Of a stretch of DNA of 38,856 bases, positions 24,860-32,877 are shown piece by piece; position 1 is the stretch's first letter; each line of letters begins with the position of its first letter. The position numbers were made by a program, and so were the translations under genes. The DNA is taken from assembly GCA_958423535.1 (NCBI GenBank), contig CATZRJ010000014.1, positions 1 through 38,856 on the forward strand. The letters run 5' to 3'. Below the pieces are notes generated by a model. That model made no database searches. It saw only the letters and a program-made list of their open reading frames with translations, and was not told the DNA's origin. This DNA is from an uncultured Collinsella sp. GTDB taxonomy: Bacteria > Actinomycetota > Coriobacteriia > Coriobacteriales > Coriobacteriaceae.

Positions 24860-26236
24860 GTGGAAACCAAGCAATACCCCGACATGGAGTGCGACGTCGT
24901 CATTGCCGGCTGCGGCGTGGCGGGCCTATACGCGGCCCTCAATCTGCCGACGAGCACGCGCGTGATCATGCTCTCCAAGGGCACTGTCGACGAGTGCGAT
25001 TCGATGCTCGCGCAGGGCGGCATCTGCGTGCTGCCCGAAGGCTCAGACTACGATGCCTTCTTTGAGGACACCATGCACGCCGGTCACTACGAGAACCGCC
25101 GCGAGAGCGTCGACATCATGATCCGCTCGAGCCGTTCGGTCATCAACGACCTGCTAGCGATGGGCGTGGATTTCGAGCGCAAGGCCGACGGCAGCCTCGA
25201 CTTTACCCGCGAGGGCGCGCACAGCCGCCCGCGCATTGCCTTCCATGCCGATATTACGGGTAAGGAGATAACGACCAAGCTGCTCCAGGCCGTTCGCAAG
25301 CTGGATAACGTGCAGATTCTTGAGCACGTGGCCATGACCGACATCCTGACGGGCGAGCGCGATGGGGCCACGGTGTGCACCGGCGTCGTCGCCGTTCCCG
25401 TGGACGAGGACAACTCGGTCCGCCCCGCCGACGAGCTGGCACATGCCGCCGAGGGCGTGCATACCGGCGAGCCGTTTAAGATCCATGCCCGCCATACGCT
25501 GTGGGCGACGGGCGGTATCGGCGGCGTGTACGACCATTCGACTAACTACCCGCAGCTTACGGGCGATGCCTGCTACATCGCTCAGGAGCATGGCATTAAG
25601 ATGGAGCACCTGGACTACGTGCAGATTCACCCCACGGGGCTGTTCTCGCCGCAGCCGGGCCGCACCTTCCTGATCAGCGAGAGCTGCCGCGGCGAGGGCG
25701 CGATTCTGCTCAACGCCGCTGGCGAGCGCTTTACCGACGAGCTGCAGCCGCGTGACGTGGTCGCCGCCGCCATTCGCGAGCAGATGAAGCAGGACGGCAC
25801 CGAGCACGAGTGGCTGAGCTTTGCCCCCGTCGAGCGCGATGTGGTGACCGGGCACTTTACCAACATCCGCGCGCGCTGCCTGGAGGACGGCCGCGATATC
25901 TTGGACGAGCCCATTCCCGTTACGCCCACGCAGCACTACTTTATGGGCGGCGTGTGGGTCGACAAGGACGGCCGTACCTCGATGCCCGAGCTCTACGCCG
26001 CGGGCGAGACGGCTTGCAACGGCGTTCACGGCAAGAATCGCCTCGCATCAAACAGCCTGCTCGAAGCGCTGGTCTGGGGTCGTCGCGCCGCGTGGTATAT
26101 GCGCACCGGCGAGTCGCTGGCCGTGGAGCAGGCGGGCGATCCCGCGCTCGATGGCCGTCATCGCGCCCTGAGCGCCGATCCCCTGGCAATCGATGATTTG
26201 GCCCGTGCCGCCAGCACGCAGGCCGTGGAGGAGTAG
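24860..26236 (+). CDS. nadB: L-aspartate oxidase NadB (short form)
   Basis: A flavoenzyme of 458 residues that oxidises L-aspartate to iminoaspartate, the substrate of NadA. The FAD-binding N-terminus is VVIAGCGVAGLYAALNL; other hallmarks are DSMLAQGGICV, REGAHSRPRIAFHADITG, LWATGGIGGVYDHSTNYPQL, VQIHPTG and the C-terminal TPTQHYFMGGVWVD...AAGETACNGVHGKNRLASNSLLEALVWGRRA. GTG 24860 is chosen because AAGGGAGAGG precedes it; the open frame extending upstream through nadA is out of frame with nadA and not real. It is about 80 residues shorter than E. coli NadB, the missing part being the C-terminal helical domain. nadC starts three bases after its stop. Confidence 0.96.
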   Translation: METKQYPDMECDVVIAGCGVAGLYAALNLPTSTRVIMLSKGTVDECDSMLAQGGICVLPEGSDYDAFFEDTMHAGHYENRRESVDIMIRSSRSVINDLLAMGVDFERKADGSLDFTREGAHSRPRIAFHADITGKEITTKLLQAVRKLDNVQILEHVAMTDILTGERDGATVCTGVVAVPVDEDNSVRPADELAHAAEGVHTGEPFKIHARHTLWATGGIGGVYDHSTNYPQLTGDACYIAQEHGIKMEHLDYVQIHPTGLFSPQPGRTFLISESCRGEGAILLNAAGERFTDELQPRDVVAAAIREQMKQDGTEHEWLSFAPVERDVVTGHFTNIRARCLEDGRDILDEPIPVTPTQHYFMGGVWVDKDGRTSMPELYAAGETACNGVHGKNRLASNSLLEALVWGRRAAWYMRTGESLAVEQAGDPALDGRHRALSADPLAIDDLARAASTQAVEE

Positions 26237-26239
26237 ACC

Positions 26240-27100
26240 ATGAATCCCATTACCATGAAGCTCGTCGTCGATGATCTGATTCTGCAGGCTCTGCGCGAGG
26301 ACATTACCTTTGAGGACGTGAGCACGGCGAGCGTGTGCCCCACGGCGCGTCCCGCCACGGTGGAGCTTATCGCCAAAGCCGATGGCATCATCGCCGGCCT
26401 GGATGTGTTCGCTCGCACCTTTGAGCTGCTGGATTCGCAGAGCTCGGTGCTGTTTGATGTCGTCGATGGCGATGAGGTGCACGCCGGCGACCATGTGGGT
26501 CAGGTGCGCGGCGACGCGCGCGTGCTGCTTTCGGGTGAGCGCGTGGCACTCAACTACCTGCAGCGCATGAGCGGTATCGCTACCTACACGCACAGCATGG
26601 CCGCGGCGCTCGAGGGCACCAAGACCGTGCTTGTCGACACACGTAAGACCACGCCGGGCATGCGCGTGTTTGAGAAGGCGGCGGTCGAGATCGGCGGCGG
26701 CAGCAACCACCGCTACAACCTGTCGACGGCCGTCATGCTCAAGGACAACCACATCGATGCCGCCGGTGGCGTGACGCGCGCGATCGAGATGGCGCGCGCC
26801 CATGCGTCGTTTACCACGACGGTCGAGATTGAGTGCGAGAACCTGGACATGGTACGCGAAGCCGTGGAGGCCGGTGCCGATATCATCATGTTCGACAACA
26901 TGACCCACGACGACATGGCTGCCGCGATTGAGCTTATCGCCGGCCGTGCCAAGACCGAGTGCTCGGGCAACGTGGACGCCAGCAATATCCGCGCGCTCGC
27001 CGACCTGGGCGTTGACTTTATTAGCTCGGGGGCGTTAACGCACTCTGCGCCGATTCTCGATCTCTCGCTTAAGCACCTGCGTCTGCTGGACGGTAAATAA
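26240..27100 (+). CDS. nadC: Nicotinate-nucleotide pyrophosphorylase (quinolinate phosphoribosyltransferase) NadC
   Basis: A 286-residue enzyme converting quinolinate and PRPP to nicotinate mononucleotide and CO2. Hallmarks: N-terminal LREDITFEDVSTASV, the ERVALNYLQRMSGIATYT helix (about 95-112), DTRKTTPGMRVFEKAAVEIGGGSNHRYNL (PRPP and quinolinate site, ~130-160), MLKDNHI, VEIECEN, and the barrel end SSGALTHSAPILDLSLK. Start ATG 26240 follows GGAGGAG. Its TAA overlaps the niaR ATG by one base (TAATG), indicating translational coupling. Confidence 0.97.
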   Translation: MNPITMKLVVDDLILQALREDITFEDVSTASVCPTARPATVELIAKADGIIAGLDVFARTFELLDSQSSVLFDVVDGDEVHAGDHVGQVRGDARVLLSGERVALNYLQRMSGIATYTHSMAAALEGTKTVLVDTRKTTPGMRVFEKAAVEIGGGSNHRYNLSTAVMLKDNHIDAAGGVTRAIEMARAHASFTTTVEIECENLDMVREAVEAGADIIMFDNMTHDDMAAAIELIAGRAKTECSGNVDASNIRALADLGVDFISSGALTHSAPILDLSLKHLRLLDGK

Positions 27101-27645
27101 TGGACGGCCGCGAGCGTCGCCGTGCCATCATGGGCGTACTCGAGGGGGCCACGGAGCCCGTTTCGGGCAGCGCGCTTGCCCGCGAGGTTGGCGTGAGCCG
27201 TCAGGTCGTGGTTCAGGATATTGCCCTGTTACGTGCCGATGGGCACGATATCGTGGCAACCAACCGTGGTTATGTGCTGCAGGAGGCCCCCAGCAGCCCC
27301 GCCGTGCCCACGCGCTTGGTCAAGGTTCGCCACAGCGTGGAGCAGGCAGGCGATGAGCTCACGAGTATCGTCGACGCCGGAGGTGCCGTGCTCAACGTGA
27401 TCGTCAATCACCGCGTATACGGTAAGATCACGGCCGACTTGGACATTCGCAATCGTCGCGATGTTGAGCGCTACCTGCACGATATCGAGAGCGGCAAGAG
27501 TTTTCCGCTGCTGACGGTGACAAGTGGCTATCACTTCCACCGCATCGCGGCGGAAGACGAGCAAACCCTTGACGAGATCGAGGCCATGCTCAAGGAGAAA
27601 GGCTACCTAGCAGACCTGATGCCCTACGAAGACGATTTGTCCTAG
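27100..27645 (+). CDS. niaR: NiaR, NAD-biosynthesis repressor (HTH + 3H domain)
   Basis: A 181-residue repressor. The N-terminal winged helix-turn-helix (1-~60, SGSALAREVGVSRQVVVQDIALLR) is followed by a 3H domain carrying the conserved histidines in VNHRVYGKI, VERYLHDIE and SGYHFHRIA. NiaR proteins bind nicotinate-type ligands and repress NAD synthesis and niacin uptake genes. As the last gene of the nad operon it probably autoregulates through the palindrome at 23693-23736. It overlaps nadC by one base. A family E inverted repeat and a strong terminator follow. Confidence 0.95.
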   Translation: MDGRERRRAIMGVLEGATEPVSGSALAREVGVSRQVVVQDIALLRADGHDIVATNRGYVLQEAPSSPAVPTRLVKVRHSVEQAGDELTSIVDAGGAVLNVIVNHRVYGKITADLDIRNRRDVERYLHDIESGKSFPLLTVTSGYHFHRIAAEDEQTLDEIEAMLKEKGYLADLMPYEDDLS

Positions 27646-27662
27646 TCGACGCCGCATCTATA

Positions 27663-27729
27663 AGTTGCGGTGAAATAGTTCCTAAAATCGGCATCCAAGC
27701 CATAAAACGGGAACTATTCCACCGCAACT
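27663..27729. repeat. Family E inverted repeat (TTGCGGTGAAATAGTTCC arms)
   Basis: AGTTGCGGTGAAATAGTTCC (27663-27682) pairs with 27710-27729 with one mismatch over a 27-base loop. It is a single copy in this window, between niaR and its terminator. Confidence 0.65.
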
Positions 27730-27767
27730 GCCAAGGGTCCCGCTCCAAATTAGCTGCCCACACATGC

Positions 27768-27807
27768 AAAAAGGAGGCCTCCGCGGCGATGCGGAGGCCT
27801 CCTTTTT
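27768..27807. terminator. Bidirectional terminator between niaR and ferredoxin
   Basis: AAAAAGGAGGCCTCCGC (27768-27784) and its perfect complement (27791-27807) with a 6-base loop, flanked by A- and T-runs so that it works on both strands for the convergent genes. Confidence 0.95.
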
Positions 27808-27847
27808 TGTGCACGGTGTACTTTTGAGTGTGCAAGTGGGGGAGTTA

Positions 27848-28033
27848 TTACTCCTCGACGATCTCGGTGATCGCGCCAGCGGGGCAAGCGTCCTGGCAAG
27901 CGCCACAGGCGACGCAGGAGTCCTCGTCAGCGACGGTAGCGACGTCCTGGAGCTCCAGAACGCCAGCGGGGCAGGAGTCGACGCAAACGCCACAAGCGAT
28001 GCACTCGTCGGCATCAATTACGGGATGAGCCAT
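27848..28033 (-). CDS. 2[4Fe-4S] ferredoxin
   Basis: A 61-residue bacterial ferredoxin with two cluster motifs, CIACGVCVDSCPAG (residues ~11-24) and CVACGACQDACPAG (~40-53), the classic clostridial-type pseudo-symmetric layout. It carries electrons at low potential for anaerobic enzymes such as pyruvate:ferredoxin oxidoreductase and hydrogenases. The start MAHPVID at 28031-28033 follows GAGAGG; an in-frame ATG 22 codons earlier is rejected. It is monocistronic. The acidic, Ala-rich composition is normal for this class. Confidence 0.96.
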   Translation of the reverse strand: MAHPVIDADECIACGVCVDSCPAGVLELQDVATVADEDSCVACGACQDACPAGAITEIVEE

Positions 28034-28094
28034 GGTAGTTTCCTCTCTGTTGACCGACGCTACAGGCGATGCGCGTCGGTGTGATTCGGGCAAA

Positions 28095-28122
28095 AACATA
28101 CCACGGGAGCGACCGTTTGCAA
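28095..28122 (-). promoter_or_regulatory. Candidate ferredoxin promoter
   Basis: On the minus strand TTGCAA (28122-28117), a 16-base spacer and TATGTT (28100-28095), about 65 bases before the ferredoxin start. Confidence 0.45.
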
Positions 28123-28257
28123 TACCCTCTGACCGGCATCTTCATACCGTTCGCCGAGTATGCCACGGCTTACTAAAAAATATGCAGGTGAGGCCGTTGA
28201 GCTGCGCAAATGTTAGCTAAAGGTGACTCGTAATATTGAGCGATTGAGCGAGCTTTT

Positions 28258-28303
28258 GGAAAGCGTGTCCCGGAATCGACGCTCAAAACGGGTCACGCCT
28301 TCC
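28258..28303. repeat. Family F palindrome, isolated copy
   Basis: 46 bp from GGAAAGCGTGTCCCG to CGGGTCACGCCTTCC, arms matching at 13 of 15 positions. Same length as the three tandem copies at 8202-8371. Confidence 0.75.
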
Positions 28304-28440
28304 TCGGGGTCGCCCAAGACCGCCCCAGGCACCCCCAGATCCAAACCTCAGCCATCTCTACATAGATCTCGATAGATTTGCCTAGAACTCAAACAGTGCG
28401 TCTACCTGCGCATTTAAGAACCTAAACTCTCGGCAATAAG

Positions 28441-28475
28441 AAATCTTATATGAATTGACTTAGATTTTGTATATT
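28441..28475 (+). promoter_or_regulatory. Candidate heat-shock operator and promoter of dnaK
   Basis: A 27-bp dyad at 28441-28467, AAATCTTATAT-N6-ACTTAGATTT, followed after two bases by TATATT (28470-28475), a -10 candidate. The same dyad with the same internal spacing precedes clpB (37822-37848). The operon encodes HspR, but no canonical HAIR site (CTTGAGT-N7-ACTCAAG) was seen, so this is a candidate diverged HspR operator. Confidence 0.6.
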
Positions 28476-28520
28476 CCGGCCCATAAGGGGATACACTACA
28501 TCCTGAAAGACAAGCCGAAA

Positions 28521-28548
28521 CACCGCTCGGCAGACCGCCGAGTCGGTG
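28521..28548 (+). promoter_or_regulatory. Stable hairpin in the dnaK 5' leader
   Basis: CACCG-CTCGGC (28521-28531) pairs with GCCGAG-T-CGGTG (28537-28548) over an AGACC loop, giving an 11-bp stem with one bulge, about 30 bases before the dnaK start. No T-run follows. It may stabilise the mRNA or modulate translation. Confidence 0.5.
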
Positions 28549-28576
28549 CAAACGCACAAGAGAGAGGGAATTTCTA

Positions 28577-30469
28577 ATGGGCAAGATTCTTGGTATCGAC
28601 CTTGGTACTACTAACTCCGCAATGGCCGTTCTCGAGGGCGGTTCTCCGACCATTATCGTGAACGCCGAGGGCGACCGCACCACCCCGTCCGTTGTTGGCT
28701 TCCGTGCTGACGGCGACCGCGTCGTGGGTAAGGCCGCTAAGAACCAGGCTGTCACCAACCCCAAGAACACCGTGTTCTCCATCAAGCGCTTCATGGGCCG
28801 CAAGTACTCCGAGTGCACCTCTGAGATCAAGACCGTGCCGTATGAGGTCAAGGAGGGCCAGGGTGGCCGTGCCGTCGTCGACATCGAGGGCAAGGACTAC
28901 ACCGCCGAGCAGGTGAGCGCCATGACGCTCGCCAAGATGAAGGCCGACGCCGAGAAGTATCTGGGCGAGACCGTCACCGACGCCGTCATCACCGTCCCGG
29001 CCTACTTCAACGACGCCCAGCGTCAGGCCACCAAGGACGCCGGCAAGATCGCTGGCCTCAACGTCAAGCGTATCGTCAACGAGCCGACCGCTGCTGCCCT
29101 GGCCTATGGCCTGGACAAGCAGGGCACCGACCAGCGCATCCTGGTCTTCGACCTGGGCGGCGGCACCTTCGACGTCTCCATCCTCGACCTCGCCGACGGC
29201 GTGTTTGAGGTTCTGTCCACCTCGGGCGATAACCACCTCGGCGGCGACGACTGGGATCAGCGCGTCATCGACTGGATGGCCGATAAGTTCCAGCAGGAGA
29301 ACGGTGTCGACCTGCGTCAGGACCCCATGGCCCTGCAGCGTCTGAAGGAGGCCGCCGAGAACGCCAAGAAGGAGCTCTCCGCCGCCCAGCAGACCACCAT
29401 CAACCTGCCGTTCATTACCATGAACCAGTCCGGCCCGCTGCACCTCAACTACACGCTGACCCGCGCCGAGTTCGAGAAGATCACCCGTGACCTGCTCGAG
29501 CGCTGCAAGCAGCCTGTCACCAACGCCCTGCGCGACGCCAAGCTTAAGCTCTCCGATCTGACCGAGGTCATCCTCGTCGGCGGCTCCACCCGTATGCCCG
29601 CCGTTCAGGAGCTCGTCAAGACTATGACCGGCAAGCAGCCCAACATGTCCGTGAACCCCGACGAGGTCGTTGCCGACGGCGCTGCTGTCCAGGGCGGCGT
29701 GCTCACCGGCGACGTCGAGGGCATCCTGCTGCTCGACGTTACCCCGCTGTCGCTGGGCGTTGAGACCATGGGCGGCATCATGACCAAGATGATCGACCGC
29801 AACACCACGATCCCGACCTCCAAGACCGAGGTCTACTCCACCGCTGCCGACAACCAGACCAGCGTCGAGATCAACGTGCTCCAGGGCGAGCGCGAGCTTG
29901 CCCGCGACAACAAGTCGCTCGGTAAGTTCCAGCTGACCGGTATTCCGGCTGCCCGCCGCGGCGTGCCGCAGATCGAGGTCACCTTCGACATCGACGCCAA
30001 CGGTATCGTCAAGGTCTCCGCTAAGGACAAGGGCACCGGCAAGGAGCAGCAGATCACCATCTCCGGCTCCACCGCTCTGTCTGACGACGAAGTCGATCGT
30101 ATGGTCAAGGACGCCGAGGCTCATGCCGAGGAGGACAAGAAGCAGAAGGAAGAGGTCGAGGTCCGCAACCAGACCGACAGCCTGTGCTACTCCACCGAGC
30201 AGACCCTCAACGAGCTGGGCGACAAGGTTTCCGCCGACGTGAAGTCCAAGGCCGAGGCCGCTATCGCCGACGCAAAGAAGGCGCTCGAGGGCTCTGACGT
30301 CGAGGCTATCAAGGCCGCCGGCGAGTCCCTGCAGTCCGTGGCCTACGAGCTGGCCCAGGTTGTCTACGCCGACGCTCAGCAGCAGACCGATGGCGCCGCC
30401 GGTGCCCAGCCTGCCGACGATGACGTTGTCGACGCCGACTACGAGGTTGTGGACGACGAGGACAAGTAA
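28577..30469 (+). CDS. dnaK: Chaperone protein DnaK (Hsp70)
   Basis: A 630-residue Hsp70. The ATPase domain (1-~360) begins GKILGIDLGTTNSAMAVLEG and contains FDLGGGTFDVSILDLADG and VILVGGSTRMPAVQELV. The linker motif is GILLLDVTPLSLGVET, followed by the substrate-binding beta domain (QGERELARDNKSLGKFQLTG) and helical lid. The acidic tail DYEVVDDEDK is typical. The N-terminus lacks the insertion seen in Gram-negative DnaK. The start follows GAGAGAGGGA. It is first in the dnaK-grpE-dnaJ-hspR operon, with the candidate operator at 28441-28467. grpE begins two bases after its stop. Confidence 0.98.
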   Translation: MGKILGIDLGTTNSAMAVLEGGSPTIIVNAEGDRTTPSVVGFRADGDRVVGKAAKNQAVTNPKNTVFSIKRFMGRKYSECTSEIKTVPYEVKEGQGGRAVVDIEGKDYTAEQVSAMTLAKMKADAEKYLGETVTDAVITVPAYFNDAQRQATKDAGKIAGLNVKRIVNEPTAAALAYGLDKQGTDQRILVFDLGGGTFDVSILDLADGVFEVLSTSGDNHLGGDDWDQRVIDWMADKFQQENGVDLRQDPMALQRLKEAAENAKKELSAAQQTTINLPFITMNQSGPLHLNYTLTRAEFEKITRDLLERCKQPVTNALRDAKLKLSDLTEVILVGGSTRMPAVQELVKTMTGKQPNMSVNPDEVVADGAAVQGGVLTGDVEGILLLDVTPLSLGVETMGGIMTKMIDRNTTIPTSKTEVYSTAADNQTSVEINVLQGERELARDNKSLGKFQLTGIPAARRGVPQIEVTFDIDANGIVKVSAKDKGTGKEQQITISGSTALSDDEVDRMVKDAEAHAEEDKKQKEEVEVRNQTDSLCYSTEQTLNELGDKVSADVKSKAEAAIADAKKALEGSDVEAIKAAGESLQSVAYELAQVVYADAQQQTDGAAGAQPADDDVVDADYEVVDDEDK

Positions 30470-30471
30470 TC

Positions 30472-31314
30472 ATGTCCGCCCGTAAAGCTCGCACGGAGGC
30501 GGCTGCCGCTGGCGCCGCCCCCGTTGACTCTGAGGAGAAGGACGTGAAGATTCCCGTAGAGGCCGTCGACGATACCGAGGCCAACGAGGCCGAGGCCGCC
30601 GAGGCTGCCGAGAACCAGGTAGAGGATTCCAACCAGGAGGCGACGATGACCGAGGACGAGATGGTGGAAGCCGCTATCCGCGCCGGTGAGGAAGCCGCCG
30701 ACAACGACTTTAAGCTCAAGTTCGAGCAGGCCCAAAAGGAGCTTGCCGACGTGCGCAACGAGCTCGATGCTGCGGCAGAGGCTCAGAAGGCCGCCGAGGA
30801 CAAGGCGAAGGACGCCACCGAGCGCACCGCCCGTTTGCAGGCCGACTGGGAGAACTTCCGTCGCCGCACCGCCAACGAGCGCATCGCCGAGCGCGAGCGC
30901 GCGACCGAGAAGCTTGTCACCGCGCTGTTGCCGGTGATCGACGATATCGAGCGCGCGATCGACCATGCCCGCAGCCAAGAGCTTTCCGACGACTTTAAGC
31001 GGTTCGTCGACGGCGTCGATGCGGTTCATGCCAAGCTGCTCGATGTGTTTGCGCACGAGGGCGTTGAGCCCATCGACCCCAAGGGCGAGGCGTTCGATCC
31101 GCTCGAGCACCAGGCTGTGGGCCGCGTCGAGGACGCATCGCAGTACGACGAGACCGTCAACGATGTGTACCAGAAGGGCTACCGCATGGCGGATCGCATC
31201 CTGCGTTCCGCCATGGTGACGGTGACCTACGGTGGCGAGAAGCGCCCCGCACCGGAGCCCGAAGCGGCGCCCGAGGATGCCACGGCCGATACGGCCGAGA
31301 GCACCGAGGAGTAA
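30472..31314 (+). CDS. grpE: Nucleotide exchange factor GrpE
   Basis: A 280-residue cofactor that releases ADP from DnaK. A long acidic, Glu/Ala-rich N-terminal extension (~1-85) precedes a coiled coil (KFEQAQKELADVRNELDAAAEAQKAAEDKAK, here abbreviated by its span ~85-120) and the conserved core: LQADWENFRRRTANER, LLPVIDDIERAI, and the beta-domain signature EPIDPKGEAFDPLEHQAV and VYQKGYRMADRILRSAMVTV. It is longer than usual because of the extension. The start at 30472 lies directly after dnaK, with GAGG inside dnaK as a ribosome site. A terminator-like hairpin follows before dnaJ. Confidence 0.95.
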   Translation: MSARKARTEAAAAGAAPVDSEEKDVKIPVEAVDDTEANEAEAAEAAENQVEDSNQEATMTEDEMVEAAIRAGEEAADNDFKLKFEQAQKELADVRNELDAAAEAQKAAEDKAKDATERTARLQADWENFRRRTANERIAERERATEKLVTALLPVIDDIERAIDHARSQELSDDFKRFVDGVDAVHAKLLDVFAHEGVEPIDPKGEAFDPLEHQAVGRVEDASQYDETVNDVYQKGYRMADRILRSAMVTVTYGGEKRPAPEPEAAPEDATADTAESTEE

Positions 31315-31319
31315 TTGAG

Positions 31320-31350
31320 AAGGGCCCCGGGGCAACACCCGGGGCCCTTT
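31320..31350 (+). terminator. Terminator-like hairpin inside the dnaK operon
   Basis: AAGGGCCCCGGG (31320-31331) and CCCGGGGCCCTT (31338-31349) form a perfect 12-bp stem with a GCAACA loop, then TTTCT, immediately after grpE and 73 bases before dnaJ. It could attenuate transcription, giving less dnaJ and hspR than dnaK and grpE. Confidence 0.7.
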
Positions 31351-31422
31351 CTGGCCAAGTGCCATGTGACAGCATGAGCCGCCGTCCGCAGGGACGGCGG
31401 ATGTAACAGGAGAGGAGCTACG

Positions 31423-32388
31423 ATGGCTGCAGGCAAAACCTTCTATGACATCCTGGGCGTATCCAAGAGCGCCTCCGACAAAGAGATCAAGAGCGCGTTT
31501 CGCAAGCTCGCGCAAAAATATCACCCCGATGCCGGCGGCGACGAGGCCAAGTTCAAGGAGATCAGCGAGGCCTACGAGACGCTTTCGGACGAGAAGAAGC
31601 GCAAAGAGTACGACCAGATGCTCATGTTCGGCGGCATGCCGGGCGCGGGCGGCGCGTATAGCGGTGGCTACGGCGCCGGCGCCGGCGCGAGCGGCTGGGG
31701 CGATATCTTCGACAGCATCTTTAGCGGCAACGGCGCTTGGGGCAGCGATTGGGGCTCGGGCTTTGCCGGGGCTGCGGGCGCTGCCGGTGCCGGCGCGGGT
31801 CGCAGCCGCGCTCGCAAGGGCGGCGACCTGTCGCTGACCGTTGATGTGACGGCCGAGGACGCGTTTCGCGGTGTGACGCACAAGGTCACCTACCGTATTC
31901 CCTCGACGGGCGAGCAGCAGACCATTACGGTCTCGGTGCCTGCAGGCGCGGTCGACGGCGGCAAGCTGCGTTATAAACGTCGCGGCGAGTATGGCGTTGC
32001 CGGCGGCGAGCGCGGCGACCTGGTCGTGACCACGCACGTGGAGGAGCATCCGCTGTTTAAGCGCAAAGGTGCCGACGTGACCATGGAGGTACCGGTCTCG
32101 GTCTACGAGGCGGCGCTCGGCTGCACGGTGGACGTGCCCACGCCCGGCGGTGCGACGGTCCGTTTGAAGGTGCCCGCGGGTACCCAGACGGGCAAGAAGT
32201 TCCGCTTTAAGGAGATGGGCGCGCCCGACGTTAAGCACCGTGGCCGCACAGGCGCGCTGCTCGTCGAGATTAAGGTGCAGGTTCCCACGAACCTGTCCGA
32301 TGACGAGCGCGATGCCATGACCAAGCTGCGCGAGGCCGACACGCGCGACTACCGCGAGAAGGTCAACCGTTACAAGGCGACGTACTAG
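31423..32388 (+). CDS. dnaJ: DnaJ-type co-chaperone (type B, no zinc finger)
   Basis: A 321-residue J protein. The J domain (~5-70) has FYDILGVSKSASDKEIKSAF and the HPD motif (KYHPDAGGD) that stimulates DnaK ATPase. A long Gly/Ala-rich linker (~72-125, GGAYSGGYGAGAGASGWGD) follows, then the two beta-barrel substrate-binding domains (SLTVDVTAEDAFRGVTHKV, LFKRKGADVTMEVPVSVYEAALGC, VPAGTQTGKKFRFKEMGAP). The four CxxCxGxG repeats of classical DnaJ are absent, so it is CbpA-like. It is still the only J protein in this operon. Start follows AGGAGAGGAG. hspR is next. Confidence 0.94.
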   Translation: MAAGKTFYDILGVSKSASDKEIKSAFRKLAQKYHPDAGGDEAKFKEISEAYETLSDEKKRKEYDQMLMFGGMPGAGGAYSGGYGAGAGASGWGDIFDSIFSGNGAWGSDWGSGFAGAAGAAGAGAGRSRARKGGDLSLTVDVTAEDAFRGVTHKVTYRIPSTGEQQTITVSVPAGAVDGGKLRYKRRGEYGVAGGERGDLVVTTHVEEHPLFKRKGADVTMEVPVSVYEAALGCTVDVPTPGGATVRLKVPAGTQTGKKFRFKEMGAPDVKHRGRTGALLVEIKVQVPTNLSDDERDAMTKLREADTRDYREKVNRYKATY

Positions 32389-32460
32389 GGCGGTCGTGGC
32401 GCACGCCCGCGCCCGCGGGCTTATGATGGACGATAACGAGACGGAAAGGGGTCAGGTAGC

Positions 32461-32877
32461 ATGGCCGAGGACAATAGGAACAAACCGCTGTACATGATCA
32501 GCGTGGCGGCCGAGCTGACCGGCATGCATCCGCAGACCCTGCGCGTCTACGAGTCCAAGGGCCTGGTGAACCCCCAGCGCTCGGGCGGTAACACGCGCCT
32601 GTATTCGCGTGCCGATATCGAGCGCCTGGAGCTCATCAACCAGTTGACCGACGAGGGCATCAACCTTGCTGGCGTGGTGCGCATCCTCGATATGAAGGAG
32701 CGTGCCGAGGAGCGTGAGCGCGAGAACGAAAAGCTCCGTGCTCGCGTGCGCCAGCTCGAGGACGAGCTGCACGAGTACAAGATGCAGAAGAAGATCACTG
32801 CCCTGGCCCCGCGCGATGGCTCGGTTAACCCCGAACAGGTCATGCGCAAGCTGCTGGGCGCGGGGACCGATTTGTAG
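32461..32877 (+). CDS. hspR: HspR, MerR-family heat-shock repressor
   Basis: A 138-residue MerR-type regulator: winged helix-turn-helix (MISVAAELTGMHPQTLRVYESKGLV, abbreviated by residues ~10-35), then SGGNTRLYSRADIERLELI, LTDEGINLAGVVRILDMK, and a coiled-coil tail (EERERENEKLRARVRQLEDEL). This matches HspR of Actinobacteria, which with DnaK represses the dnaK operon and clpB in a temperature-dependent way. As the last gene of the operon it fits the usual arrangement. The start follows AAAGGGGTCAGG. The operator it would bind here is proposed at 28441-28467 and 37822-37848. Confidence 0.94.
   Translation: MAEDNRNKPLYMISVAAELTGMHPQTLRVYESKGLVNPQRSGGNTRLYSRADIERLELINQLTDEGINLAGVVRILDMKERAEERERENEKLRARVRQLEDELHEYKMQKKITALAPRDGSVNPEQVMRKLLGAGTDL

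Larger units (their letters stand above)
28034..28576. other. Gap between ferredoxin and dnaK
   Basis: 543 bases without a gene. It holds the ferredoxin promoter (28095-28122), a leader hairpin CCGACGC/GCGTCGG (28054-28079), a family F palindrome (28258-28303), a shared chaperone dyad and -10 box (28441-28475), and a dnaK leader hairpin (28521-28548). 28304-28440 shows nothing recognisable. Confidence 0.75.

Noticed and set aside
28304..28576. CIRCE (HrcA) or canonical HAIR element before dnaK
   Set aside because: Neither TTAGCACTC-N9-GAGTGCTAA nor CTTGAGT-N7-ACTCAAG occurs; only the AAATCT/AGATTT dyad is present.
28574..30124. Long minus-strand open frame opposite dnaK
   Set aside because: dnaK on the plus strand is certain. 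Such antisense frames are common opposite biased dnaK genes.
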